A stretch of DNA of 64,000 nucleotides from the NCBI GenBank assembly GCA_900074885.1, contig FJUW01000044.1:62001-126000 (forward strand). Reading direction: 5' to 3'. Source of the DNA: Rhynchosporium graminicola. Lineage: Eukaryota > Ascomycota > Leotiomycetes > Helotiales > Ploettnerulaceae. This document shows, in pieces, positions 1 through 11,400 of this stretch (within the stretch, counting starts at the first letter, position 1; every line of letters starts with the position of its first letter). A program made the translations under genes and the position numbers. The notes beneath the pieces were generated by a model. That model searched no databases. It was not told the DNA's origin and saw only the letters and a list, made by a program, of their open reading frames with translations.

Positions 1-496
1 TGCTTGGCTAAGCGAGGGAGGTGTGCAAGCGGAACTACAGGAGATCTTATCTGAGAGACACGTGTCAGGGCTATGAAAGCCTTTCAGATTTCCCAGAGCT
101 CGACTATAGAAGCAAGGCTCTTTTACGTTACTACTCAGAAGAGTACTTCTACGTCATTACTGATTCTAAATTATATCTCAACAGAGTTGTGTTATATCAC
201 GTGACTTGAACACCCTCTTGAAAGTTCAGCGATCATAGCATCACGGAACTAGAACTCAGACGATGGGCCCCTTATTTTAACGGAGTGATACAGCGAAGGA
301 GCCTTGCCTGAATTATCTAGTATGAGCTCGAGAGAGCTCACGTGCCCTACTGGGACTCAGCCGCTCGCCGCACAGCTCAGAACGGCCCAAATTACGATTA
401 TCAGCAACGAGGAAGCAATCGACCGAGATTATCTAGTGTATTGGATCAACTCAAGGAATATACGATAATACACAATCGCTGCACTAATTATTCGCT
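1..496. other. Left edge, no supported gene
   Basis: Short open frames occur on the + strand at 21-209 and 342-569, but neither resembles a known family and neither has convincing coding character. This is the upstream flank of the HET gene. A promoter for that gene may lie here, but I see no clear core element. Confidence 0.4.
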
Positions 497-729
497 ATGT
501 CGGGTCGAAGAGAACAGTTTGGATTGTCTCCACAAAACCCGATGCGAACTCAGCCCATTATCAGGCTAGGCGTAAATAGGGCAGCTTCAGCTTCTAATCA
601 GAAGCCATCTTCTTCTGCCAATATAGCTATCGAAGCTCAGGTACAATACAAGCCTCTTGATTTCGAAACCTACGAGATTCGCCTCCTCCGATTACAATGG
701 GGCTCCGAGAATATCGGAGACATTCATTG

Positions 730-736
730 TTTTTTT
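730..736 (+). other. T7 homopolymer at the HET reading-frame break
   Basis: Seven consecutive T separate the frame encoding the N-terminal HET strand from the frame encoding the conserved core. Loss of one T would unite them. This can be a true +1 indel or a sequencing error. Confidence 0.75.
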
Positions 737-2041
737 GGAACACGCATCTCTTATAGACCCAGGCTCATACGTCGCTCTATCATACTGCTGGGGAAACTTT
801 GATGATGCAAAACATATCTATGTTGATGGCGTCAAGTATAGAGCCACTGTCAATCTAGTATCTGCACTTCAGACGATTCGGAAGCTCAAACGGAATACGG
901 GCGATGGCGCATTCACTAGACTTTGGGTGGATGCCATATGTATAAACCAAAATGATTCGCAGGAAAGGAGTCATCAGGTTCGCACCATGCGGCAAATATA
1001 CTCTAGAGCTCAGGAGGTTCTCGCTTTCGCTGGAGTGTGCGAGGATCGAAGCGAAGGCTTGATGAAAGTGATCGGCACGCAGAGGGCCAGGACTCTAGCC
1101 AGCTTGAAATTCATACAAGGCACCAGTGATCGGGAGAAGACCCTCATCTCATTTAATTCTCTACATGCAGATAAAACGCCGGACCCAAAGATACAGGCGC
1201 TAGAGACTCGTCATCTCTTAGACTTTGCCGGCTATGCACAGTTCTTCAACGAGATGTACTGGAAGCGAGCATGGGTCATACAAGAGATAACAGTCGGTCC
1301 CAAAGTTACTGTACTGTATGGAGATTTAGAAATTCTCTGGGAAGACATGGTCGTTTTTGGTTCCCTTCTGAAAGAATCAGAAATCGCCCGGCAATTTCAT
1401 TCATTCGAATTCCAGGAAGGTGAAGTCTGGCAAGGCATCGACCATCTACTGGTATTCAGAGAACGATACTACGTCAAAAGAACTCCCATCGGTCTCTTGG
1501 AAGCCCTTACCTTGAGTCGTAAAGCTCTTGCCACTGATCCACGCGACAAGATATTTTCGCTGCTAGGTCTTTGCCCCGATGGAGCCACGTTTGTACCAGT
1601 ACCAAATTACCGTCAGCCACTTGAGTCGATAATTGCAGACATGAGCAAGGCTATGATGGCTTGGAACAAGTCTCTGGATATGATATGCTTGCGTGGGTTA
1701 TCTCTAAGGCAGAGCACAACTTGGATACCAACATGGGCACCAAATTGGGAAAGGATATGGATGGGCGGCATCACAGTGCAAGAAGAGAGTCTTCTCAAGA
1801 GCCAGGATATAAGAAATATTAATCCTATTCTGGCCGGGTCGACAGGGCTTCAGCTCAAGGTTCGGGGAACACTCATTGGAACTGTGACCCATCTTACGTC
1901 TGCCATGAGACCCCATAGCAGAGACAGCAAGCCGCTGCCACCAAGAGCGCCTTGGATTGATTCGACTGCCACGCTCGCAGCCAAGATTACTGAGTTGGGA
2001 AGCCCGTCTCCCGATGTCAGCAAGTTCCTACTTACTATTTG

Positions 2042-2150
2042 GTATGAGCTGCTCCTTTCTTAAGTCACGCTTTAGTCCATGAACTCACGATCGATATTTG
2101 ATCTTGAATCTTGAGTCCTTACAAAGGTTATGTCATAACATTTAGACCAG
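2042..2150 (+). other. Intron in HET gene
   Basis: The donor is GTATGA and the acceptor is ACCAG, 109 nt long, phase 2. Removal joins codon TG|G (Trp) and continues the frame through the C-terminal part without a stop. Confidence 0.75.
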
Positions 2151-2670
2151 GAAAACGTTGACTATGGGCCTGCCTATCAAGGAAACATCAGATGCGCAAC
2201 TTGAGCATAGCTTTTCAACTCTTTGGACGCCTCTCGGAAGAGGCTTAATACATGACCTAGACCTCATTGAGTGGATCGACCGCAACGCCTTTTTCACGAT
2301 TGGCAAATGGACGCTCCGTGAGTGGTCGCAGACCAGGAGGCAGCAGCGCCTCTCAAAAAGCAATCCGGACAACATCTCACGAACGGCACACGCTATTGAT
2401 GTTCTCGGTCGAGTTCTTGGCAGTGGTATGAGACTAGCTTGTCTGGATACGCGACAATATTTCATTGGCATGGTGCATCCTGATGCTGAGGTAGGTGACA
2501 CCATATTCAGGCTAATTGGCTGCAAAGTTCCTGTCATATTAAGGAAAGGTCCAACCACCTCCGGTAACGCCAATCACTATATGGTCATTGGGAGCGCTCA
2601 CTTTGATGAATCCTTGGGCTTAGACACTATTCTGGCTGTTACTGCGATTAAGGATCTGACTCTGTGCTGA

Positions 2671-3453
2671 TGTAGCCGATGTGGTCGTCATGTCTTTTGA
2701 GAGATCAAAGGGCTTACTGGTCTTGAGTGAACATGGAGCAGTCGCGCCGAAGTTGACAAGGGCTCTCTCAGCCATGACTTGTAAACACTCGATAGAAGCG
2801 AGTATTTCCATGCTAAGGAAATGAGCCATTTGAAAGGTCTGTACTCGTTCTTCGATTCTTCCACTGCATCTGCAGGGATCTTATTCACATGGCCTACTAT
2901 GTGGCATGTCCGCTCTTTCCACAGTATTCTTATTTATCAAGCCAGATGTAAGGTAAGCTTCTCCGGCACTCCGCCCCTTAATCTTATGGTCCAACTTGCT
3001 GTTGCTTGGACCACACGACCTCCCTCATCAAATTCTTTCCATCAACTTGCTCGGCAGATGGCTGAGCCGGAGGAAGCTCTTCACTTCCTTCCACTTTGAT
3101 CCGGATTTTCTGGTGCCGAATGACAAGTTATTTACAGCCTAAGCACACCATTCCATTGACATCGGCCTTGGTCCTTGGAACGGAAGCTATAGCGAGTAAA
3201 TTATAGCTGGTCCGTTGTTCCAGGACTATATGTATACTGTGATGTATCCTGTACGTCCACATCTCACCAGCAAAGAATCTTGCGAGCTGATACCCAAGTA
3301 ACGTTCTTCGGACTGGAATTTACTTCACATATCGTTTCTTATTCAAAAAGCGTGATATTTAAGCGAAAAAGAGGCCAGAAAAGAAGGTAATTGCCACAAG
3401 TCTGGATTCATTTCAGCCTTCTGATTTTGATTTATTCGAGATATTCAACCCCT
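2671..3453. other. Intergenic region between HET gene and monooxygenase
   Basis: No family-like reading frame is visible. Weak open frames at 2821-3099 (+) and 2620-2888 (-) have no recognisable motifs. The region holds the 3' ends of the converging HET and monooxygenase genes. Confidence 0.5.
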
Positions 3454-4808
3454 TTAGAACGGATCTTTCGCAAAAGCCTCCTCAACCTCCCTGTAAGCAT
3501 CATACCCATACAACCACCTCTGCACCCTCGGACACGTCCACCGACTCGGGAAATCAGCCTTCAACTCTCCGTCCAACATGCTCTCCATCAATTTATCCCT
3601 ATCCGCCTGCTCCTTCCCATCCTTCAAATGGAAATCCCTCCTCTGCCCAAAAGTCTCTTTCTGTATCCCCTCTCCTCTCTCTTTCCTCAACACCTGATAC
3701 ATCGCCGCAGCTTTCCTCAACTGCTCTTCCTTCCCTTCTCCACCATGAACTTTCCCTAAAAGCACACCAATTACCATTCCATCTTCTAAGCTGGAATTCG
3801 CTCCCTGCGCAAGGTATGGTAACATCGGATGACAGCTATCACCAAGCATAACGAACGTCCCCTCCTTATTAATCCACTCCTGCAGCGGTTCCAGATACAT
3901 CAATTTCCACTTCGCCACTTTCTCCACCTGATCCAAAAACCTCCTTAGAATTGGATCCCAGCCCTCAAACAATTTCTTCATCTCCTCAACATCGCCCTCG
4001 CTCTTACTAACTCCCTCGGGAAGATTATCCGGACATAGCAAAACGATGTTATACACCTCTCCAGCACGCATCGTATAAGCAACAACATGTGTTTCAGGAC
4101 CAATCCAAAAATTCACCTTGCTGTCCCGAATGAATTTCTGGAGCTCAGGAGCATCTGGACCCGCCAGATCTGATGTATTAATCACAACCCTATACGCCAA
4201 ATCGCCTGTCAAGATCGGACAACTGGGTTTCCTTATAAAGCGCGCTCTGGCAGCAGACCATAACCCATCGGCGCACAGAACCACATCACCGTCTAAAATC
4301 TCACCATCTTGCAATTTCACTTCCACCATCTCGAAATCGACATCTACGACTCGTGCTCCGAGTCGGATGCTAACTCCGAGGTCGGAACAGCGGGTTGCCA
4401 TGGCGCGTTGTAGGTCGACGCGATGCATACCCCAGAACGGCGAACCGTAGCGCTCGTGAATCTGTTCTTGAAACTTTGGTTCATGAGCGAGCAATTTCGT
4501 GCCGTCATATCTTCGGACCGAAAGAGCAGTTGGGAAGGTAGCTTTTCCTGCCAAGCTGTCGTAGATTCCCCATGGTTTGAAGAGACGTGTTGCGTTGGGT
4601 GTTAGTTGGAGACCGGCCTGGAGGCGTTAGTTGGGGTAGAGTAGAAAGGGAAGGAGAAAGAGGAGAGACTGACGCCTATCTCCAAGAGTTCTTTGACAGA
4701 TTCGAGGACCGTGACGCGGTGGTTTGGGTTGGCGAGTTTAGTTGAAATCGCCGCGCTGAGACCAGCAAGGCCAGCTCCGATGATGATAACGTGAATACTT
4801 TCAGACAT
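3454..4808 (-). CDS. FAD-dependent monooxygenase, salicylate hydroxylase-like
   Basis: This is a flavoprotein hydroxylase of the UbiH/salicylate 1-monooxygenase group (FAD_binding_3), which uses NAD(P)H and O2 to hydroxylate small, often aromatic, substrates. Two exons (4674-4808 and 3454-4617) are joined across a 56-nt intron at 4618-4673 (GTCAGT..CAG), giving 432 residues. Residues 1-45 hold the Rossmann dinucleotide-binding motif GAGLAGLSAA and the acidic end of the second strand (VTVLES). The splice rebuilds EIGAGLQLTPNA, a family signature. The DG motif is in VVLCADGLWSAAR, and the FAD-ribose GD motif is FVMLGDSCHPMLPY. An upstream in-frame ATG at 4826 is possible, but ATG 4808 (MSESIHV) fits the family better. 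The substrate cannot be told from sequence. No biosynthetic cluster surrounds it. Confidence 0.9.
4618..4673 (-). other. Intron in monooxygenase gene
   Basis: A 56-nt phase-0 intron with donor GTCAGT and acceptor CAG on the minus strand. Its removal restores the conserved stretch just after the first strand-turn-helix of the FAD domain. Confidence 0.8.
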
Positions 4809-5615
4809 CTTCTTCCAATACCGCAAAATATTGCAAAAGACCGCGTGGAAGGCGTCTGCTATTCCGATATAAACTTCCGAGTATCAAATCCCAATGATAG
4901 CCGGCTTGGTCTGTAGCTTCCAGATCAGAAAGCCAACGCGGGGTATTTCTGTCTGTCTGATCTGAACATTATAGCTCTAATACCTCTGGAGATATAGCTT
5001 CAAAGAGAACATACAAAAACAAGAATGAAGCTTCAAATATCTCAAAAGTTTCAAAGCTGGTCTGGGCAGGTGAGTTGTGCTCATGTGCTCTGCAGACGAA
5101 GTTACGGAGTCCGTAGGGTAAAAGAAATGGCGGGGTAAATCCGATGTGGACCGCCCACCTTTTACTGTAGAGGGGCATAATTCTGCTCGCTTGCCCAGCA
5201 ATTATTTATTGACAATGCCCCACTAGGAGAAATTAGCTTACTAGTGGTGCGGTATCCTTCTAGGTTGTAATATCGGGCTCATTATAAGAGACATAACTTC
5301 AGGTAAGGTGAGGACTTGAGGATGCTAAGGTAGCGTTAAATTCTTTCTGGTACAAGACACTATGATGTGTCCGTACCTGAGTATTGCAGAAGTAAAGGCA
5401 TCTATGATTATGTATCGACAGAACAGAAGTAAATACGAGGCTCAGGTCGAAAGATTTTCATCCAATTGTAGAATGCATCTATCTATCCATCCAGTTCGTC
5501 GCCCGTACTCATAGTACAATCCTTACCCAAACGCCAAGCTATGCACCATTTTCGACGCCTAGAAATGCACGACATGCCTGCCCAAGCCCCACGCAGTATC
5601 ATACGAAACTCTTTT
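4809..5615. other. Intergenic region
   Basis: This is the shared space between the 5' end of the monooxygenase gene and the 3' end of the C53 gene, both on the minus strand. Only short open frames occur and none has recognisable motifs. I see no repeat or RNA gene. Confidence 0.5.
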
Positions 5616-7731
5616 CTATTCCATATTTTCCCAATCAGGAGTAACAACAAACTTCCCCATAATCTGACCCATACTCATCGCCCTTCCTTCAGGCGCTCCT
5701 CCACCCGGTGGACCTTTCTCCAGCCCATCGACCACCATACCAGTAGTCAGGAAACTGGTATCTATTCCTCGTCCAACACGCAGATTGACACCTCCCCACG
5801 ATAACTCGACTCGGCCGCTTTTACGCACGACAAGCTTCCCGATGAAGCCTTCCTCGTTTACGTATGGAGTGCGCCCATGCTTGGTTTCTTCCGTCTTGAC
5901 TTTGTCGAGTGGGACGGCTTCTTCTTCTAACTTGATTGGAGGAGCTGATACTGCTTCACCGATAAGGTCGACGCGATCCTGAAGCTGTCCTTTACCCTTG
6001 GCAGTCGCGGTTCCAGTCATCTCGACATCTGCGTCATTATTATTCGTTGGCTCGGCTGTTGTGAGATCGATCTTAGGAGCCCTGGGGTTGCCATCAACGG
6101 GATTGTAAAGCTCTGGAAGGACAGGAGGGAATTGGAAAAGATAGAGACGTCCTGTCCGGTTATCATCAGACTTCGAAACATCTTCCATCATGTCATCCCC
6201 CTCGGCATCTTTCCCCTTAGTGACGGTATTCAGGTTTCCTTGCATACCACCGAGCTCCCTGGCGAGAACGTCCACATCCTGTAGATATCGTGCATATTCT
6301 TCCCTGTCCTCATCAGTCTGATGAATGGGCTTCTGCTCTTTTTTCTTGGTGACTTTTTTAGCCTTCTTCTCGTCTTTTGAATCTGGCAGGGTCTGTGATG
6401 AGCCCTGTTGATCGATCTCTGGCTCTGGAGATACCATACGATCCTTTACTTTGCGTCTAGAAGCTGGAGATATTGGCTCGACTGCGTCAGAGGGTCCTGG
6501 TGTTGAAGCTCGAAAGGAAACCGTAACATCTTGCTCTGGTTCTGACTTGACTTGAATCTCATCTCCAGGGTCTCCAACAGTTGGATCGTGCTTTATCTTT
6601 GGTCGAGCTGAGCGCTTCTCATCGATCTCGAACTGGTCGCCGTCGTCTACCTTGATGGTTGGTCCAGTATTGACTATTGTGACTCGTGGCTTGTGCTCGT
6701 GTCGGTCGAGACGAACTGGTCGCATACCCGCTCTTTTCGGCTTCTCTTGTGAATCTTCATCATCCGAAACCAGATTGATCGTTTCGATATTGACTCTCGG
6801 CGTGTCGTCGTCCTCTCCAGGATAATGAGGTTGGTAATGTCCATCGGAGTATGATCCTCCACTGCCTCCACCGCCCCCGCTGCCACCCCCTCCTCCACCC
6901 GAACGTGAGCCTGAGCTCTTGTAGTCTCCTCCAAAACTCCCCGATAAGCCACCTCCGCCTCCGCCGCTTCTAGGCGCACCCACAGCTCCATTGGGAGCTT
7001 TCTCTAGAAACTAGTCAGTACTGTCTCCTCATTATTGAATACGCCGACTCACTTATAGCCTCCGGCAAAGCCCCAAAAATACCAGAGCCCCCACCACTCC
7101 CTCTCGTAGCTGGTCTTCCCATCACATCACCTCTTCCTCTCGCAGGTCTCCCTCTTCCCCTATTTGCTATTCTTGCTTCCTTTTCAGCCATAGCGGCCAA
7201 AGCAGCTAATCGATCCTGCTCCTTTTGCGCAAGCTCAGCTCTCTTAGCAGCATCACTTCGAACAGCCTTAGGTTTGAATTTGCTGGGTGCCTTTGGCCCT
7301 CCTCTAGCTCCTCCTCTACCACCTCTTGTTGAAGGACCACCTCTGATCGAAGCTTGCGTACTCTGTTCGCTAGCTATTGTGTCTGTGGGCGGAGCATCCG
7401 GGTCGTGTTTTATCATCGGCGCACTTGCAGGAAGTATAGGGGGATGAGTTGGACGTGCGGGTGTGGGAGCTGGTGTCTCGGTCGGGACCGTTGCTGGTGA
7501 GGAATTGGGAGAGAAGCCATCTTCGCTGAGCTGTGGAGTTGCAATCGCAGGCGCACTTCCTTTCAGTGAGGAAGGGCCGGCTTTAGATTGATCTTGACTC
7601 TCGATGTCTGGCACTTCTGCACTTGTGTGTGCTGAGCTTGACGCTTCTGTTGCTGGTCCAGCCTTCCCTCCTCGAACTGCCTTGGGTCTACCTCGACGGG
7701 CAGGAGCATTCGATGCAGATTTTGGAGGCAT
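5616..7731 (-). CDS. RPC53: RNA polymerase III subunit C53 (RPC4 family)
   Basis: C53/RPC4 pairs with C37 to form the TFIIF-like module of nuclear RNA polymerase III, which acts in initiation, termination and reinitiation on tRNA and 5S genes. Two exons (7053-7731 and 5616-7003) flank a 49-nt intron at 7004-7052 (GTGAGT..CTAG) and give 688 residues. The N-terminal half is disordered: an RGRP/GRG-rich stretch, then a run of glycine and serine at about residues 234-283. Lysine-rich patches follow around residues 435-455. The conserved C-terminal RPC4 domain holds GRLYLFQFPPVLP (about 511-523) and EGFIGKLVVRKSGRVELSWGG-like residues (about 610-632), and ends in the family-typical GKFVVTPDW. Start ATG 7731 (MPPKSAS) is preferred over ATG 7773. 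The Gly-rich insert is longer than in yeast, otherwise the protein looks functional. Confidence 0.92.
6834..6984 (-). repeat. Gly/Ser codon repeat in RPC53
   Basis: GGN/AGN-rich coding sequence gives two blocks of about six glycines, a Gly-Ser spacer and a final serine/glycine stretch. Such trinucleotide-rich tracts expand and contract easily, and the length probably varies between strains. Confidence 0.7.
7004..7052 (-). other. Intron in RPC53
   Basis: A 49-nt intron with donor GTGAGT, an ACTGACT branch-like site and acceptor CTAG. It keeps phase between the RGR-rich exon and the Gly-rich exon. Confidence 0.8.
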
Positions 7732-7773
7732 TACGGATATGGGAAAGGGAACTTGGAATGATTGTAATGTCAC

Positions 7774-8817
7774 CGCATTGGTAGGTAAAAAAATAGAGTA
7801 TGGCGAAGTGTAAAGTTGTAATCTTTTTTGGTAAGTAAGTGGATTTTGGTGGGGGAAACTTTTTGATTTTGTTCAGCCTCGATGACCCATCGCTTCCCAC
7901 TCAGAAGTGATTGGTCGACCGGCTAAACGTTAATCCAGACATGCCAAGCCTTTCCGAGGATACCTCCACCTTTCTACTCTCTTGCTCGACAAGTTAAGGT
8001 CATTCAAAATTGGGAAAGGTGCACCCAGATAATACAAGTCCAAAATTCTGCGATGGATTTGCTTCATGAAATTCCGAATGAAACTTCTACTTATCGGTTG
8101 CTTAGTTTGGGAATCTTGCTTTTTTTAACCGACCTGCCTACCAACTCCAGTAGGTCGGTTAGATTCCAAGAAATAGTCTTGCATACGACGAGTACTGACA
8201 TCAATATTGCGTGCAAAGTCATAAAGCGATGAAGGATCGCTTGGCTAAATTTATCACAGCTTGTCCTCATTATGCAAGAATCTTAGCATGTACTCCTTTC
8301 CGAAAGTTGTGGAAGGAACCTGGCTAAGGAAAATTTCACTGGGTCCAAAAAGCAAAGGGATGTTAGAGGTCAATTGCATCCTTACTCGATGCTCCCCTTC
8401 AGATGTAGATTAGCTAGGCGAATCAAGGAAGTACACATGGAAGAAGCACTACGCGGATTGATTCTGACCCATACGAGGCACATGTATACCCCGTAAACGT
8501 CAAGTGACAGACGTGTACAAGAAGATCAATGTTATTCAAAGCGCTCAATTGTTACACTTGAACTAATATGGACTGCCCCTACCTTGGCTTCTCGTACAAT
8601 GATTACTAGCGATAAAATTCTCACTATAGCTTCAAAGCTAACAGTCCTAACCTAGAATGACATATATTAATGCTATTAAAATCAGGCTTTGTTGATATAT
8701 GTCCCTTTCGAGTGATATCGCTTAGAGCCTTGGCAATTCGAGGAAATAAAAAACACACACTCTCTTCCTTTTCGAACCGTTCTTCCTATAATTAACAAGT
8801 TACAAATAAAAATAACC
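7774..8817. other. Intergenic region
   Basis: This is the divergent promoter region between RPC53 (-) and the orphan gene (+). No coding motif, RNA gene or long repeat is visible. Weak open frames at 7688-7900 and 8682-8972 are not family-like. Confidence 0.5.
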
Positions 8818-9510
8818 ATGGAAGAATCAACACGCAAAAGACCACGTCCAGTCACCCTAGATTGGACCCCACCCCGGGCTTCTTCAAGCAGCGCAGCCAA
8901 TGGTTCGCAAGGGACCGAGTTTGGTTCAAGTCCTCGAGACGTTCCCCTTCTATACGAAGGCTCCCGAGACAACAGCCCCAGCTCAGACCGTCACGGCGAT
9001 GTTCCCATCGGATTTGAAGAGGAAGACAACTTGATTGATATGGACGTTGCCATTGTCCCGCCCTTCTCCGCCCAGGTGGTTAGTAATATCCTAATAACTT
9101 TTCGCAGCATCGACAATGCTCGCGACTTTGACAACACTCGCAACATTGACAATACCCGCAACGCCAGCAGAGCCCGTAATCTCCGAGCCACTCAAAGCGA
9201 AAGTAACGTCCCAGCTGGCTCTGGCGATATTGACATCGAGCCATACCATCATCACGTTTCCGGTCGACGCGCCAGTCCCTCCGTCGATAGCGATGTCCCA
9301 GTCGTCGATCATGACATCAATCATCGGCATCATGCCAACACAGGTGCTGTCGCCTGCTTGTGCCATGGCCTCCCTCCCGGCCCCGGTTTCAACATCAAGA
9401 AGCACCTCCAATGGGTGACTGCCCAGTCCCTGGCGTTTTACGAGGAAGAGGAGGGGAGAGAAAGATTGGCAAAGTTGGCAGCGGGTTTCAATGGCAACGA
9501 CAATTTGTAA
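8818..9510 (+). CDS. Hypothetical low-complexity protein
   Basis: I do not recognise this 230-residue protein. The start context AACCATGG is good for a fungal gene. Residues 1-75 are Ser/Pro/Arg-rich and probably disordered. Residues about 93-121 contain three imperfect repeats built on DNAR/DNTRN. A His/Asp-rich segment follows. The last about 50 residues look folded, with a CLCHG motif, an amphipathic stretch (FNIKKHLQWVTAQ) and an acidic EEEEGRERLAKLA helix. There are no membrane segments. A 29-32-nt stretch ending CGCAG at about 9075-9106 resembles an intron but is too short for one. It is likely lineage-restricted, and it stands alone between housekeeping genes and decayed sequence. Confidence 0.55.
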   Translation: MEESTRKRPRPVTLDWTPPRASSSSAANGSQGTEFGSSPRDVPLLYEGSRDNSPSSDRHGDVPIGFEEEDNLIDMDVAIVPPFSAQVVSNILITFRSIDNARDFDNTRNIDNTRNASRARNLRATQSESNVPAGSGDIDIEPYHHHVSGRRASPSVDSDVPVVDHDINHRHHANTGAVACLCHGLPPGPGFNIKKHLQWVTAQSLAFYEEEEGRERLAKLAAGFNGNDNL

Positions 9511-10148
9511 AAGATCCCACGGAATGACAGCAGAACGACGGATCAAGCAATTGCGAATGACAGGGAAATATTTCACGACAATAAGAAGCCTTTCGCGCAA
9601 TTTGACATTGGATTTGGTTCCCGCTAGGATCTAAGTGTTGCCGTAACAGAATGAAGCCTACGTATGACTGCGAGACAATCATCGCACATTCCCCAAATTC
9701 ATATTCGCTTCCCAATCCTCGAGACTCTCCAGCTTGATAAAAAGGGAAGGAACGCCTCGATCACCTCGCGTGTTTCTGCCTGGCGACTAGCGCCATTTCC
9801 TTCGCACTGCATTCCATCATCGCATATTTCTATTCTTTTCTCTTCACCTCCAAACATCATCATCTTCCATCTCTAGGGTTCAATCTACCTTCACCATCCA
9901 CTATCTCATGGGGACCTCCAGCAACATTTGTCATATATCTCGGTGAGAAAACGCTTCTCCTAACCGCCCACATCATCAACATCCCGTCAACGATAGATTT
10001 CATCCGCAAGAATTTCACCTTCGTTCTCCAATTTTCCAACTTCTCAATCTTCGAGCTCACTGGAAATACGAGTGTCACCGCATCTTCCGTCCCTCGTGAC
10101 TCCGGATAGAGAGCACTCGTTCAACCAGCATCCTTCAGTATATCAGCT
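9511..10148. other. Intergenic region, possible 5' part of next pseudogene
   Basis: The + strand from about 9880 to 10110 has a readable stretch in one frame (for example GPPATFVIYLGEKTLL) but lacks a start linked to the next ORF. It could be the decayed first exon of the pseudogene that begins near 10149. Confidence 0.3.
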
Positions 10149-11400
10149 GTGAGGAAATATCGCCGCTGGAAGTTAGTACCACGGGCAGGGCGTAGGGTAT
10201 CTTACCATGATTCCAGAGTTAGCAGTATCGATCACAAAAAGTTTGAGGCCGAAACCGCAATCTACGTTCTTGCTTATTTGTGCCATCAGATCACGCGATC
10301 TTCCCTGATGTGTCTTGAGGTCGTAATCCATACTCAGTCTCTGCCAGCAGACCAGTACCTTCCCGGAAAGGCCTATCTTGAGAGCGAGGTCAGAAATCTC
10401 AAAATCTTGCGTAACATTGGGAGTTTCAAGCTTCGTGTGATATCCATGAAGAGAATTGGAAATCAGGTAATCTCCTCAAAGTTTTATGTTGTAGAGGGCA
10501 TAGCGCAGAATCTGAAGGTCATCGTTAAAGGCGTTTCAACTGTAGACAATCTCCACCAGATGTACGAAAGACTCTAAGTATCCTATTATAGCTTAGCTTA
10601 CGATGGCTCACGCTTGTTTTATCCTTGGGTGTCAGGAGTCCTACACTGCAACCACTCACCTTTCAAAAAATGTAAGCGAAAAATCCTCGAACGTTTCGAA
10701 CCTCGGTATCAAAACATTATGGCGGCCAGCGTAGCACTTACAGATCTCATCAAGACCGAGAATCATTCCAAGGGACTTTTCGGCCGGAACCCGCGGATTC
10801 TGAAAGCGGACTTCATCCTCGGAAAGCCAATTGTACTCTTAAACCATTATGTCAAGTCTTCATTCCAGTCCTGAATTTTGAAGAACAGCTCTCTTACTCG
10901 AGAGCACGCCACTCAGAGGGTCATGATCAAGACCCACTCACTGTCATGTATCTAAAAGCACTACGTCAACATGTCGCTGAGAACAGGTGGAGTAGCGTAA
11001 TGATGTATGTCAATTCCCTTTTCACCAGATCGGATGAGCGACTTTTATCAATGCGGAGTGCCAGGAAGAGACTCTTTGATTTTGACAGCTCAGAGGAGCC
11101 TGAATGCGGAGACTTTGACATCGAGGCATGGAGGTGTGATGAGATGGTTGACTGCGAAGTCTACGAGCCCCAAATGCTACCGGAGAAGGATCCCCATTCT
11201 TCCTGTGTCGCTCTGGATTCAGATACTTCATTCATGTGGCGCGCTTGAAGAGGAAGGACAATTCGCGAATTGTGGAAAGTATTGCTTGTCATGTGCTGAA
11301 GTTAGACATAAACTTGCGCTGATCGTGATATCTCGACGTGGAGGAATGCTTCTCTGCCTACCACACTTGCACAGCCTGGCTGCACAAAGTATGTAAGAGA
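10149..11400 (+). pseudogene. Decayed gene of a fungal hypothetical-protein family
   Basis: Three collinear + strand pieces read like parts of one protein. Piece 1 (10149-10577) has KFEAETAIYVLAYLCHQ and a LESEVRNLKILRNIGSF segment and reaches HQMYERL before a TAA at 10575-10577. Piece 2 (to 10874) continues in the same frame with KRKILERFEPRYQNIMAAS. Piece 3 (about 10875-11248) is in another frame, with MYLKALRQHVAENRW. The layout (a beta/alpha region of the type LE.E...LK.LR.I, then K...LE.FEPQYQ.I) recalls uncharacterised proteins common in Leotiomycetes, from my general memory of the family. The in-frame TAA and the later frame change suggest a pseudogene. I assign no function. Confidence 0.4.
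10575..10577 (+). other. In-frame TAA within hypothetical gene relic
   Basis: The reading frame before and after this TAA is the same, and both sides look coding. No GT..AG pair nearby removes it cleanly. It is therefore a likely premature stop. Confidence 0.5.

Larger units (their letters stand above)
497..2670 (+). pseudogene. HET-domain (heterokaryon incompatibility) protein with one frameshift
   Basis: HET-domain proteins are cytoplasmic factors that trigger cell death on fusion of incompatible hyphae in filamentous ascomycetes. The order of motifs is typical: YEIRLLRL, then YVALSYCWG, LWVDAICINQ, RAWVIQEI, and a C-terminal part with LGRVLGSGMRL and a GDTIFRLIGCKVPV segment. A 109-nt phase-2 intron at 2042-2150 (GTATGA..CCAG) joins the two large exons in frame. 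The N-terminus from ATG 497 runs in a different frame from the HET core. The switch falls on a run of seven T at 730-736, and six T would put YEIRLLRL and YVALSYCWG in one frame. With that correction the model has 687 residues, a normal size for the family. The extra T could be a real mutation or a homopolymer sequencing error, so function is uncertain. Confidence 0.85.

Noticed and set aside
3391..4605. Plus-strand open frames opposite the monooxygenase
   Set aside because: They are antisense shadows of the well-supported minus-strand gene.
9073..9106. Intron in the orphan gene at 8.8 kb
   Set aside because: At 29-32 nt it is too short for this genome, and the frame is open without splicing.
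9874..9886. tRNA B-box-like GGGTTCAATCT
   Set aside because: No matching A box or acceptor stem lies about 50 nt upstream. The same kind of match near 46,709 falls in a coding relic.
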